DNA of 64,000 bases from Xylocopa sonorina (GCF_050948175.1 NW_027490098.1:992001-1056000), one strand, 5' to 3'. Numbered from the stretch's first letter, positions 14,578 to 29,813 are shown. Made by a program: numbers and translations. Notes: generated from the sequence alone by a model not told the origin.

Positions 14578-16665
14578 ATGAAACATAGAAATGAGATGCG
14601 ATATCGCGTTTTAAGAAGCATTAGAACTCTATTGCTACGATACCTAGACATCTGCAGACGCTATTCCCTAGCAAGGAAGTGTCGCATTTACATTCATTTG
14701 AAGTGTAGACGAGGAATACATAACACTTCGCAAATCATATTATATCTTACCATGAAACATAGAAATGAGATGCGATATCGCGTTTTAAGAAGCATTATAA
14801 CTCAATTGCTACGATACCTAGACATCTGCAAACGCTATTTCCTTGCAAGGAAGTGTCGCATTTACATTCATTTGAAGTGTAGACGAGGAATCCATGACAC
14901 TTCGCAAATCATATTATATCTTACCATGAAACATAGAAATGAGATGCGATATCGCGTTTTAAGAAGCATTAGAACACTATTGCTACGATACTTTGACACC
15001 TGCAAACGCTATTTCCTTGCAAGGAAGTGTCGCATTTACATTCATTTGAAGTGTAGACGAGGAATACATAACACTTCGCAAATCATATTATATCTTACCA
15101 TGAAACATAGAAATGAGATGCGATATCGCGTTTTAAGAAGCATTAGAACTCTATTGCTACGATACCTAGACATCTGCAGACGCTATTCCCTAGCAAGGAA
15201 GTGTCGCATTTACATTCATTTGAAGTGTAGACGAGGAATACATAACACTTCGCAAATCATATTATATCTTACCATGAAACATAGAAATGAGATGCGATAT
15301 CGCGTTTTAAGAAGCATTATAACTCAATTGCTACGATACCTAGACATCTGCAAACGCTATTTCCTTGCAAGGAAGTGTCGCATTTACATTCATTTGAAGT
15401 GTAGACGAGGAATACATGACACTTCGCAAATCATATTATATCTTACCATGAAACATAGAAATGAGATGCGATATCGCGTTTTAAGAAGCATTAGAACACT
15501 ATTGCTACGATACTTTGACACCTGCAAACGCTATTTCCTTGCAAGGAAGTGTCGCATTTACATTCATTTGAAGTGTAGACGAGGAATACATAACACTTCG
15601 CAAATCATATTATATCTTACCATGAAACATAGAAATGAGATGCGATATCGCGTTTTAAGAAGCATTAGAACTCTATTGCTACGATACCTAGACATCTGCA
15701 GACGCTATTCCCTAGCAAGGAAGAGTCGCATTTACATTCATTTGAAGTGTAGACGAGGAATACATAACACTTCGCAAATCATATTATATCTTACCATGAA
15801 ACATAGAAATGAGATGCGATATCGCGTTTTAAGAAGCATTATAACTCAATTGCTACGATACCTAGACATCTGCAAACGCTATTTCCTTGCAAGGAAGTGT
15901 CGCATTTACATTCATTTGAAGTGTAGACGAGGAATCCATGACACTTCGCAAATCATATTATATCTTACCATGAAACATAGAAATGAGATGCGATATCGCG
16001 TTTTAAGAAGCATTAGAACACTATTGCTACGATACTTTGACACCTGCAAACGCTATTTCCTTGCAAGGAAGTGTCGCATTTACATTCATTTGAAGTGCAG
16101 ACGAGGAATACATAACACTTCGCAAATCATATTATATCTTACCATGAAACATAGAAATGAGATGCGATATCGCGTTTTAAGAAGCATTAGAACTCTATTG
16201 CTACGATACCTAGACATCTGCAGACGCTATTCCCTAGCAAGGAAGTGTCGCATTTACATTCATTTGAAGTGTAGACGAGGAATACATAACACTTCGCAAA
16301 TCATATTATATCTTACCATGAAACATAGAAATGAGATGCGATATCGCGTTTTAAGAAGCATTATAACTCAATTGCTACGATACCTAGACATCTGCAAACG
16401 CTATTTCCTTGCAAGGAAGTGTCCCATTTACATTCATTTGAAGTGTAGACGAGGAATACATGACACTTCACAAATCATATTATATCTTACCATGAAACAT
16501 AGAAATGAGATGCGATATCGCGTTTTAAGAAGCATTAGAACACTATTGCTACGATACTTTGACACCTGCAAACGCTATTTCCTTGCAAGGAAGTGTCGCA
16601 TTTACATTCGTTTGATGTGTAGACGAGGAATGCATAACACTTCGCAAATCATATTATATCTTACC
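14578..16665. repeat. 3-monomer higher-order repeat (522 bp), four copies
   Basis: Units start at 14578, 15100, 15622 and 16144, and each is exactly 522 bp. The first monomer has GCTATTCCCTAGCAAGG (at 14660, 15182, 15704, 16226). The second has GCATTATAACTCAATTGC. The third has TACTTTGACACCTGC (CTTTGACACC at 14991, 15513, 16035, 16557). Copies differ by only a few substitutions, such as AAGAGTCGC near 15724 and GTCCCATTT near 16422, with no indels, so amplification is recent. The first two monomers also occur once at 13742-14089, just upstream, with the third replaced by the 34-bp-deleted monomer. Confidence 0.95.
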
Positions 16666-19600
16666 ATGAAACATAGAAATGAGATGCGATATCGCGTTTT
16701 AAGAAGCATTGGAACTGTATTGCTACGATACCTAGACATCTGCAGACGCTATTTCCTAGCAAGGAAGTGTCGCATTTACATTCATTTGAAGTGTAGACGA
16801 GGAATACATAACACTTCGCAAATCATATTATATCTTACCATGAAACATAGAAATGAGATGCGATATCGCGTTTTAAGAAGCATTAGAAATCTATTGCTAC
16901 GATACCTAGACATCTGCAGACGCTATTTCCTAGCAAGGAAGTGTCGCATTTACATTCATTTGAAGTGTAGACGAGGAATACATGACACTTCGCAAACCAT
17001 ATTATATCTTACCATGAAACATAGAAATGAGATGCGATATCGCGTTTTAACGAGCATTAGAAATCTATTGCTACGATACGTAGACATCTGCAAACGCTAT
17101 TTCCTAGCGAGGAAGTGACGCATTCACATTCATTTGAAGTGTAGAAGAGGAATACATATCACTTTGCAAATGATATTATATCTTACCATGAAATAATGAA
17201 ATGAGATGCGATATCGCGTTTTAAGAAGCATTAGAACACTATTGCTACGATACCTAGACATCTGCAGACGCTATTTCCTTGCAAGGAAGTGTCGCATTTA
17301 CATTCATTTGAATCGTACCATGAAACATAGAAATGAGATGCAATATCGCGATTTAAGAATCATAAGAATTCTATTGCTACGATACGCAGACATCTGCAAA
17401 CGCTATTTCCTTGCAAGGAAGTGTCGCATTTACATTCGTTTGATGTGTAGACGAGGAATGCATAACACTTCGCAAATCATATTATATCTTACCATGAAAC
17501 ATAGAAATGAGATGCGATATCTCGTTTTAAGAAGCATTAGAACTCTATTGCTACAATACGTGGACATCTGCAAACGCTATTTCCTTGCAAGGAAGTGTCA
17601 CATTTACATTCATTTGAATCGTAGACGAGGAATGCATAACACTTCGCAATGAATATTATATCTTATCATGAAACATAGATATGAGATGCAATATCTCGTT
17701 TTAAGAAGCATTTGAACTCTATTTCTTCGATACGTAGAGAACTGCGAACGCTATTTCCTGGCAAGGAAGTGTCGCATTTACATTCATTTGAAGTGTAGAC
17801 GAGGAATACATAACACTTCGCAAATCATATTATATCTTACCATGAAACATAGAAATGAGATGCGACATCGCGTTCTAAGAAGCATTAGAAAACTACTGCT
17901 ACGATAGGTAGACATTTGCAAACGCTATTTCCTTGCAAGGAAGTGTCGCATTTACATTCATTTGAAATGTAGACGAGGAATACATAACACTCCGCAAATC
18001 ATATTATATCTTACCATGAAACATAGAAATGAGATGCGATATCGCGTTATAAGAATCATAAGAACTCTATTGCTACGATACGTAGACATCTGCAAACGCT
18101 ATTTCCTTGCAGGGAAGTGTCGCATTTACATTCATTTGAATTGTAGACGAGGAATACATAACACTTCGCAAATCATATTATATCTTACCATGAAACATAG
18201 AAATGAGATCCGATATCGCGTTTTAAGAATCATAAGAACTCTATTGCTACGATACGTAGACATCTGCAAACGCTATTTCCTTGCAACGAAGTGTCGCATT
18301 TACATTCATTTGAAGCCTGGACGAGGAATACATGACACTTCGCAAATCATATTATATCTTACCATGAAACATAGAAATGAGATGCGATATCGCGTTTTAA
18401 GAATCATAAGAACTCTATTGCTACGATACGTAGACATCTGGAAACGCTATTTCCTTGCAGCGAAGTGTCGCATTTACATTCATTTGAAGTGTAGACGAGG
18501 AATACATGACACTTCGCAAATCATATTATATCTTACCATGAATCATAGAAGTGAGATGCGATATCGCGTTTTAAGAAGCAGCGGAAATCCATTGCTACGA
18601 TACGTAGACATCTGCAAACGCTATTTCCTTGCAAGAAAGTGTCGCATTTACATTCATTTGAAGTGTAGACGAGGAATACATAACACTTCGCAAATCATAT
18701 TATATCTTACAATGAAACATTGAAATTAGATCCGATATCGCGTTTTAAGAATCATAAGAACTCTATTGCTACGATACGTAGACATCTGCAAACGGTATTT
18801 CCTTGGAAGGAAGTGTGGCATTTACATTCATTTGAAGCGTGGACGAGGAATACATGACACTTCGCAAATCATATTATATCTTACCATGAAACATAGAAAT
18901 AAGATCCGATATCGCGTTTTAAGAATCATAAGAACTCTATTGCTACGATACGTAGACATCTGGAAACGCTATTTCCTTGCAGCGAAGTGTCGCATTTACA
19001 TTCATTTGAAGTGTAGACGAGGAATACATGACACTTCGCAAATCATATTATATCTTACCATGAATCATAGAAGTGAGATGAGATATCGCGTTTTAAGGAG
19101 CAGCAGAAATCCATTGCTACGATACGTAGACATCTGCAAACGCTATTTCCTTGCAAGAAAGTGTCGCATTTACATTCATTTGAAGTGTAGACGAGGAATA
19201 CATAACACTTCGCAAATCATATTATATCTTACCATGAAACATAGAAATGAGATCCGATATCGCGTTTTAAGAATCATAAGAACTCTATTGCTACGATACG
19301 AAGACATCTGCAAACGCTATTTCCTTGCAAGGAAGTGTCGCATTTACATTCATTTGAAGCGTGGACGAGGAATACATGACGCTTCGCAAATCATACTATA
19401 TCTTACCATGAAACATAGAAATGAGATGCGATATCGCGTTTTAAGAAGCATTAGAACTCTATTACTACGATACCTAGACATCTGCAGACGCTATTTCCTA
19501 GCAAGGAAGTGTCGCATTTACATTCATTTGAAGTGTAGACGAGGAATACATAACACTTCGCAAATTATATTATATCTTACCATGAAACATAGAAATGAGA

Positions 19601-22600
19601 TCCGATGTCGCGTTTTAAGAATCATAAGAACTCTATTGCTACGATACGTAGACATGTGCAAACGCTATTTCCTTGCAAGGAAGTGTCGCATTTACATTCA
19701 TTTGAAGCGTGGACGAGGAATACATGACACTTCGCAAATCATATTATATCTTACCATGAAACATAGAAATCGGATGCGTTATCGCGTTTTAAGAAGCATC
19801 AGAAACCAATTGCTACGATACGTAGACATCTGCAAACGCTATTTCCTTGCAAGAAAGTGTCGCATTTACATTCATTTGAAGTGTAGACAAGGAATACATA
19901 ACACTTCGCAAATCATATTATACCTTACCATGAAACATAGAAATGAGATGCGATATCGCGTTTAAAGAAGCAGCAGAAATCCATTGCTACGATACGTAGA
20001 CATCTGCAAACGCTATTTCCTTGCAAGAAAGTGTCGCATTTACATTCATTTGAAGTGTAGACGACGTATACATAACACTTCGCAAATAATATTATACCTT
20101 ACCATGAAACATAGAAATGAGATGCGATATCGCGTTTTAAGAATCATAAGAACTCTATTGCTACGATACGTAGACATCTGCAAACGCTATTTCCTTGCAA
20201 GGAAGTGTCGCATTTACATTGATTTGAAGTGTTGACGAGGAATACATGACACTTCGCAAATCATACAATATCTTACCATGAAACATAGAAATGAGATGCG
20301 ATATCGCGTATTAAGAAGCATCAGAAATCCATTGCTACGATACGTAGACATCTGCAAACGCTATTTCCTTGCAAGGAAGTGTCGCATTTACATTCATTTG
20401 AATCGTAGACGAGGAATGCATAACACTTCGCAATGAATATTATATCTTATCATGAAACATAGATATGAGATGCAATATCTCGTTTTAAGAAGCATTTGAA
20501 CTCTATTGCTTCGATACGTAGACATCTGCAAACGCTATTTCCTTACAAGGAAGTGTCGCATTTACATTCGTTTGATGTGTAGACGAGGAATGCATAACAA
20601 TTCGCAAATCATATTATATCTTACCATGAAACATAGAAATGAGATGCGATATCTCGTTTTAAGAAGCATTAGAACTCTATTGCTACAATACGTGGACATC
20701 TGCAAACGCTATTTCCTTGCAAGGAAGTGTCACATTTACATTCATTTGAATCGTAGACGAGGAATGCATAACACTTCGCAATGAATATTATATCTTATCA
20801 TGAAACATAGATATGAGATGCAATATCTCGTTTTAAGAAGCATTTGAACTCTATTTCTTCGATACGTAGAGAACTGCGAACGCTATTTCCTGGCAAGGAA
20901 GTGTCGCATTTACATTCATTTGAAGTGTAGACGAGGAATACATAACACTTCGCAAATCATATTATATCTTACCATGAAACATAGAAATGAGATGCGACAT
21001 CGCGTTCTAAGAAGCATTAGAACACTACTGCTACGATAGGTAGACATTTGCAAACGCTATTTCCTTGCAAGGAAGTGTCGCATTTACATTCATTTGAAAT
21101 GTAGACGAGGAATACATAACACTTCGCAAATCATATTATATCTTACCATGAATCATAGAAATGATATGCGATATCGCGTTTTAAGAAGCATCAGAAATCC
21201 ATTGCTACGATACGTAGACTTCTGCAAACGCTATTTCCTTGCAAGAAAGTGTCGCATTTACATTCATTCGAAGTGTAGACGAGGAATACATAACACTTCG
21301 CAAATCATATTATATCTTACCATGAAACATAGAAATGAGATGCGATATCGCGTTTTAAGAAGCATTAGAACTCTATTGCTACGATACCTAGACATCTGCA
21401 GACGCCATTTCCTAGCAAGGAAGTGTCGCATTTACATTCATTTGAAGTGTAGACGAGGAATACATAACACTTCGCAAATCATATTATATCTTACCATGAA
21501 ACATAGAAATGAGATGCGATATCGCGTTTTAAGAAGTGCAGACGCTATTTCCTAGCAAGGAAGTGTCGCATTTACATTCATTTGAAGTGTAGACGAGGAA
21601 AACATGACACTTCGCAAATCATATAATATCTTGCCATGAAACATGTAAATGAGATGCGATATCGCGTTTTAAGAATCATAAGAACTCTATTGCTACGATA
21701 CGTTGACACCTGCAAACGCTATTTCCTTACAAGGAAGTGTCGCATTTACATTCGTTTGATGTGTAGACGAGGAATGCATAACACTTCGCAAATCATATTA
21801 TATCTTACCATGAAACATAGAAATGAGATGCGATATCTCGTTTTAAGAAGCATTAGAACTCTATTGCTACAATACGTGGACATCTGCAAACGCTATTTCC
21901 TTGCAAGGAAGTGTCACATTTACATTCATTTGAATCGTAGACGAGGAATGCATAACACTTCGCAATGAATATTATATCTTATCATGAAACATAGATATGA
22001 GATGCAATATCTCGTTTTAAGAAGCATTTGAACTCTATTTCTTCGATACGTAGAGAACTGCGAACGCTATTTCCTGGCAAGGAAGTGTCGTATTTACATT
22101 CATTTGAAGTGTAGACGAGGAATACATAACACTTCGCAAATCATATTATATCTTACCATGAAACATAGAAATGAGATGCGACATCGCGTTCTAAGAAGCA
22201 TTAGAACACTACTGCTACGATAGGTAGACATTTGCAAACGCTATTTCCTTGCAAGGAAGTGTCGCATTTACATTCATTTGAAATGTAGACGAGGAATACA
22301 TAACACTCCGCAAATCATATTATATCTTACCATGAAACATAGAAATGAGATGCGATATCGCGTTTTAAGAATCATAAGAACTCTATTGCTACGATACGTA
22401 GACATCTGCAAACGCTATTTCCTTGCAGGGAAGTGTCGCATTTACATTCATTTGAATTGTAGACGAGGAATACATAACACTTCGCAAATCATATTATATC
22501 TTACCATGAAACATAGAAATGAGATCCGATATCGCGTTTTAAGAATCATAAGAACTCTATTGCTACGATACGTAGACATCTGCAAACGCTATTTCCTTGC

Positions 22601-23027
22601 AACGAAGTGTCGCATTTACATTCATTTGAAGCCTGGACGAGGAATACATGACACTTCGCAAATCATATTATATCTTACCATGAAACATAGAAATGAGATG
22701 CGATATCGCGTTTTAAGAAGCATTAGAACTCTATTGCTACGATACCTAGACATCTGCAGACGCTATTTCCTAGCAAGGAAGTGTCGCATTTACATTCATT
22801 TGAAGTGTAGACGAGGAATACATAACACTTCGCAAATTATATTATATCTTACCATGAAACATAGAAATGAGATCCGATGTCGCGTTTTAAGAATCATAAG
22901 AACTCTATTGCTACGATACGTAGACATCTCCAAACGCTATTTCCTTGCAAGGAAGTGTCGCATTTACGTTCATTTGAATCGTAGACGAGGAATGCATAAC
23001 ACTTCGCAATGAATATTATATCTTATC
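16666..23027. repeat. Mixed satellite block with duplicated segments
   Basis: Satellite monomers only. A marker monomer with CTACAATACGTGGACATC and AAGTGTCACATT lies at about 17.55, 20.68 and 21.87 kb. The first spacing is 18 monomers. The second is 7 monomers less 34 bp, because a 34-bp-deleted monomer lies between them (junction 21536/21537). Each marker is followed by the same diverged monomer, CTATTTCTTCGATACGTAGAGAACTGCGAACG. Apart from the 42-bp and 34-bp deletions, the phase is exact across 14350-22278 (46 x 174 after correction). Confidence 0.8.
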
Positions 23028-26000
23028 ATGAAACATAGATATGAGATGCAATATCGCGTTTTAAGAAGCATTAGAACTCTATTGCTACGATACGTAGACA
23101 TCTGCAAACGCTATTTCCTTGCAAGGAAGTGTCGCATTCACATTCATTTGAAGTGTAGACGAGGAATACATGACACTTCGCAAATCATATTATATCTTAC
23201 CATGAATCATAGAAGTGAGATGAGATATCGCGTTTTAAGAAGCATCAGAAACCAATTGCTACGATACGTAGACATCTGCAAACGCTATTTCCTTGCAAGA
23301 AAGTGTCGCATTTACATTCATTTGAAGTGTAGACGAGGAATACATAACACTTCGCAAATCATATTATACCTTACCATGAAACATAGAAATGAGATGCGAT
23401 ATCGCGTTTAAAGAAGCAGCAGAAATCCATTGCTACGATACGTAGACATCTGCAAACGCTATTTCCTTGCAAGAAAGTGTCGCATTTACATTCATTTGAA
23501 GTGTAGACGACGTATACATAACACTTCGCAAATAATATTATACCTTACCATGAAACATAGAAATGAGATGCGATATCGCGTTTTAAGAATCATAAGAACT
23601 CTATTGCTACGATACGTAGACATCTGCAAACGCTATTTCCTTGCAAGGAAGTGTCGCATTTACATTGATTTGAAGTGTTGACGAGGAATACATGACACTT
23701 CGCAAATCATATAATATCTTACCATGAAACATAGAAATGAGATGCGATATCGCGTTTTAAGAAGCATCAGAAATCCATTGCTACGGTACGTAGACATCTG
23801 CAATCGCTATTTCCTTGCAAAGAAGTGTCGCATTTACCTTCATTTGAAGTGTAGACGAGGAATACATAACACTTCGCAAATCATATTATATCTTACCATG
23901 AAACATAGAAATGAGATGCGATATCGCGTTTTAAGAAGCATTAGAACTCTATTGCTACGATACGTAGACATCTGCAATCGCTATTTCCTTGCAACGAAGT
24001 GTCGCATTTACTTTCATTTGAATCGTAGACGATGAATGCATAACACTTCGCAATGAATATTATATCCTATCTTGAAACATAGATATGAGATGCGATATCG
24101 CGTTTTAAGAATCATATGAACTCTATTGTTACGATACGTAGACATCTCCAAACGCTATTTCCTTGCAAGGAAGTGTCGCATTTACGTTCATTTGAATCGT
24201 AGACGAGGAATGCATAACACTTCGCAATGAATATTATATCTTATCATGAAACATAGATATGAGATGCAATATCGCGTTTTAAGAAGCATTAGAACTCTAT
24301 TGCTACGATACGTAGACATCTGCAAACGCTATTTCCTTGCAAGGAAGTGTCGCATTCACATTCATTTGTAGTGTAGACGAGGAATACATAACACTTCGCA
24401 AATCATATTATATCTTACCATGAAACATTGAAATGAGATGCGATATCGCGTTCTAAGAATCATAAGAACTCTACTGTTACGATACGTAGACATCTGCAAA
24501 CGCTATTTCCTTGCAAGGAAGTGTCGCATTTACGTTCATTTGAATCGTAGACGAGGAATGCATAACACATCGCAATGAATATTATATCTTATCGTGACGC
24601 ATAGATATGAGATGCAATATCTCGTTTTAAGAAGCATTTGAACTCTATTGCTTCGATACGTAGACATCTGCAAACGCTATTTCCTTGCAAGGAAGTGTCG
24701 CATTTACATTCATTTGAAGTGTAGACGAGGAATACATGATACTTCGCAAATCATATTATATCTTACCATGAAACATAGAAATGAGATGCGATATCGCGTT
24801 TTAAGAAGCATCAGAAATCCATTGCTACGATACGTAGACATCTGCAATCGCTATTTCCTTGCAAAGAAGTGTCGCATTTACCTTCATTTCAAGTGTAGAC
24901 GAGGAATACATAACACTTCGCAAATCATATTATATCTTACCATGAAACATAGAAATGAGATGCGATATCGCGTTTTAAGAAGCATTAGAACTCTATTGCT
25001 ACGATACGTAGACATCTGCAATCGCTATTTCCTTGCAACGAAGTGTCGCATTTACTTTCATTTCAATCGTAGACGATGAATGCATAACACTTCGCAATGA
25101 ATATTATATCCTATCTTGAAACATAGATATGAGATGCGATATCGCGTTTTAAGAATCATATGAACTCTATTGTTACGATACGTAGACATCTCCAAACGCT
25201 ATTTCCTTGCAAGGAAGTGTCGCATTTACGTTCATTTGAATCGTAGACGAGGAATGCATAACACTTCGCAATGAATATTATATCTTATCATGAAACATAG
25301 ATATGAGATGCGATATCGCGTTTTAAGAAGCATTAGAACTCTATTGCTACGATACGTAGACATCTGCAAACGCTATTTCCTTGCAAGGAAGTGTCGCATT
25401 CACATTCATTTGAAGTGTAGACGAGGAATACATGACACTTCGCAAATCATATTATATCTTACCATGAATCATAGAAGTGAGATGAGATATCGCGTTTTAA
25501 GAAGCATCAGAAACCAATTGCTACGATACGTAGACATCTGCAAACGCTATTTCCTTGCAAGAAAGTGTCGCATTTACATTCATTTGAAGTGTAGACGAGG
25601 AATACATAACACTTCGCAAATCATATTATACCTTACCATGAAACATAGAAATGAGATGCGATATCGCGTTTAAAGAAGCAGCAGAAATCCATTGCTACGA
25701 TACGTAGACATCTGCAAACGCTATTTCCTTGCAAGAAAGTGTCGCATTTACATTCATTTGAAGTGTAGACGACGTATACATAACACTTCGCAAATAATAT
25801 TATACCTTACCATGAAACATAGAAATGAGATGCGATATCGCGTTTTAAGAATCATAAGAACTCTATTGCTACGATACGTAGACATCTGCAAACGCTATTT
25901 CCTTGCAAGGAAGTGTCGCATTTACATTGATTTGAAGTGTTGACGAGGAATACATGACACTTCGCAAATCATATAATATCTTACCATGAAACATAGAAAT

Positions 26001-29000
26001 GAGATGCGATATCGCGTTTTAAGAAGCATCAGAAATCCATTGCTACGGTACGTAGACATCTGCAATCGCTATTTCCTTGCAAAGAAGTGTCGCATTTACC
26101 TTCATTTGAAGTGTAGACGAGGAATACATAACACTTCGCAAATCATATTATATCTTACCATGAAACATAGAAATGAGATGCGATATCGCGTTTTAAGAAG
26201 CATTAGAACTCTATTGCTACGATACGTAGACATCTGCAATCGCTATTTCCTTGCAACGAAGTGTCGCATTTACTTTCATTTGAATCGTAGACGATGAATG
26301 CATAACACTTCGCAATGAATATTATATCCTATCTTGAAACATAGATATGAGATGCGATATCGCGTTTTAAGAATCATATGAACTCTATTGTTACGATACG
26401 TAGACATCTCCAAACGCTATTTCCTTGCAAGGAAGTGTCGCATTTACGTTCATTTGAATCGTAGACGAGGAATGCATAACACTTCGCAATGAATATTATA
26501 TCTTATCATGAAACATAGATATGAGATGCAATATCGCGTTTTAAGAAGCATTAGAACTCTATTGCTACGATACGTAGACATCTGCAAACGCTATTTCCTT
26601 GCAAGGAAGTGTCGCATTCACATTCATTTGTAGTGTAGACGAGGAATACATAACACTTCGCAAATCATATTATATCTTACCATGAAACATTGAAATGAGA
26701 TGCGATATCGCGTTCTAAGAATCATAAGAACTCTACTGTTACGATACGTAGACATCTGCAAACGCTATTTCCTTGCAAGGAAGTGTCGCATTTACGTTCA
26801 TTTGAATCGTAGACGAGGAATGCATAACACATCGCAATGAATATTATATCTTATCGTGACGCATAGATATGAGATGCAATATCTCGTTTTAAGAAGCATT
26901 TGAACTCTATTGCTTCGATACGTAGACATCTGCAAACGCTATTTCCTTGCAAGGAAGTGTCGCATTTACATTCATTTGAAGTGTAGACGAGGAATACATG
27001 ATACTTCGCAAATCATATTATATCTTACCATGAAACATAGAAATGAGATGCGATATCGCGTTTTAAGAAGCATCAGAAATCCATTGCTACGATACGTAGA
27101 CATCTGCAATCGCTATTTCCTTGCAAAGAAGTGTCGCATTTACCTTCATTTCAAGTGTAGACGAGGAATACATAACACTTCGCAAATCATATTATATCTT
27201 ACCATGAAACATAGAAATGAGATGCGATATCGCGTTTTAAGAAGCATTAGAACTCTATTGCTACGATACGTAGACATCTGCAATCGCTATTTCCTTGCAA
27301 CGAAGTGTCGCATTTACTTTCATTTCAATCGTAGACGATGAATGCATAACACTTCGCAATGAATATTATATCCTATCTTGAAACATAGATATGAGATGCG
27401 ATATCGCGTTTTAAGAATCATATGAACTCTATTGTTACGATACGTAGACATCTCCAAACGCTATTTCCTTGCAAGGAAGTGTCGCATTTACGTTCATTTG
27501 AATCGTAGACGAGGAATGCATAACACTTCGCAATGAATATTATATCTTATCATGAAACATAGATATGAGATGCGATATCGCGTTTTAAGAAGCATTAGAA
27601 CTCTATTGCTACGATACGTAGACATCTGCAAACGCTATTTCCTTGCAAGGAAGTGTCGCATTTACATTCATTTGAAGTGCAGACGAGGAATACATAACAC
27701 TTCGCAAATCATATTATATCTTACCATGAAACATAGAAATGAGATCCGATATCGCGTTGTATGAATCATAAGAACTCTATTGCTACGATACGTAGACATC
27801 TGCAAACGCTATTTCCTTGCAGGGAAGTGTCGCATTTACATTCATTTGAAGTGTAGACGAGGAATACATAACACTTCGCAAATCATATTATACCTTACCA
27901 TGAAACATAGAAATGAGATGCGATATCGCGTTTAAAGAAGCAGCAGAAATCCATTGCTACGATACGTAGACATCTGCAAACGCTATTTCCTTGCAAGAAA
28001 GTGTCGCATTTACATTCATTTGAAGTGTAGACGACGTATACATAACACTTCGCAAATAATATTATACCTTACCATGAAACATAGAAATGAGATGCGATAT
28101 CGCGTTTTAAGAATCATAAGAACTCTATTGCTACGATACGTAGACATCTGCAAACGCTATTTCCTTGCAAGGAAGTGTCGCATTTACATTGATTTGAAGT
28201 GTTGACGAGGAATACATGACACTTCGCAAATCATATAATATCTTACCATGAAACATAGAATTGAGATGCGATATCGCGTTTTAAGAAGCATCAGAAATCC
28301 ATTGCTACGGTACGTAGACATCTGCAATCGCTATTTCCTTGCAAAGAAGTGTCGCATTTACCTTCATTTGAAGTGTAGACGAGGAATACATAACACTTCG
28401 CAAATCATATTATATCTTACCATGAAACATAGAAATGAGATGCGATATCGCGTTTTAAGAAGCATTAGAACTCTATTGCTACGATACGTAGACATCTGCA
28501 ATCGCTATTTCCTTGCAACGAAGTGTCGCATTTACTTTCATTTGAATCGTAGACGATGAATGCATAACACTTCGCAATGAATATTATATCCTATCTTGAA
28601 ACATAGATATGAGATGCGATATCGCGTTTTAAGAATCATATGAACTCTATTGTTACGATACGTAGACATCTCCAAACGCTATTTCCTTGCAAGGAAGTGT
28701 CGCATTTACGTTCATTTGAATCGTAGACGAGGAATGCATAACACTTCGCAATGAATATTATATCTTATCATGAAACATAGATATGAGATGCAATATCGCG
28801 TTTTAAGAAGCATTAGAACTCTATTGCTACGATACGTAGACATCTGCAAACGCTATTTCCTTGCAAGGAAGTGTCGCATTCACATTCATTTGTAGTGTAG
28901 ACGAGGAATACATAACACTTCGCAAATCATATTATATCTTACCATGAAACATTGAAATGAGATGCGATATCGCGTTCTAAGAATCATAAGAACTCTACTG

Positions 29001-29813
29001 TTACGATACGTAGACATCTGCAAACGCTATTTCCTTGCAAGGAAGTGTCGCATTTACGTTCATTTGAATCGTAGACGAGGAATGCATAACACATCGCAAT
29101 GAATATTATATCTTATCGTGACGCATAGATATGAGATGCAATATCTCGTTTTAAGAAGCATTTGAACTCTATTGCTTCGATACGTAGACATCTGCAAACG
29201 CTATTTCCTTGCAAGGAAGTGTCGCATTTACATTCATTTGAAGTGTAGACGAGGAATACATGATACTTCGCAAATCATATTATATCTTACCATGAAACAT
29301 AGAAATGAGATGCGATATCGCGTTTTAAGAAGCATCAGAAATCCATTGCTACGATACGTAGACATCTGCAATCGCTATTTCCTTGCAAAGAAGTGTCGCA
29401 TTTACCTTCATTTCAAGTGTAGACGAGGAATACATAACACTTCGCAAATCATATTATATCTTACCATGAAACATAGAAATGAGATGCGATATCGCGTTTT
29501 AAGAAGCATTAGAACTCTATTGCTACGATACGTAGACATCTGCAATCGCTATTTCCTTGCAACGAAGTGTCGCATTTACTTTCATTTCAATCGTAGACGA
29601 TGAATGCATAACACTTCGCAATGAATATTATATCCTATCTTGAAACATAGATATGAGATGCGATATCGCGTTTTAAGAATCATATGAACTCTATTGTTAC
29701 GATACGTAGACATCTCCAAACGCTATTTCCTTGCAAGGAAGTGTCGCATTTACGTTCATTTGAATCGTAGACGAGGAATGCATAACACTTCGCAATGAAT
29801 ATTATATCTTATC
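23028..29813. repeat. 13-monomer higher-order repeat (2,262 bp), three copies
   Basis: Units start at 23028, 25290 and 27552, exactly 2,262 bp (13 x 174) apart. Diagnostic variants recur at this spacing: the GACGACGTATACATAAC monomer; GCTACGGTACGTAGAC; CTTGCAAAGAAGTGTCGC; the GACGATGAATGC and TATCCTATCTTGAAAC pair; and ATCTTATCGTGACGCATAG. Copies one and two are nearly identical. In copy three the second and third monomers differ (for example GCGTTGTATGAATCATAAG near 27755), and GAATTGAGATGCG at 28258 is private to it. Internally the 13-mer contains a 6-monomer (1,044-bp) sub-duplication. No net indel was found across all three copies. Confidence 0.95.

Noticed and set aside
14350..17118. 922-codon ORF and the many other long plus-strand ORFs in the satellite
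   Set aside because: They are tandem translations of the 174-bp monomer. They start and stop wherever a monomer variant has ATG or TGA, and they are broken by 34-bp and 1-bp indels elsewhere. They have no gene-like flanks.
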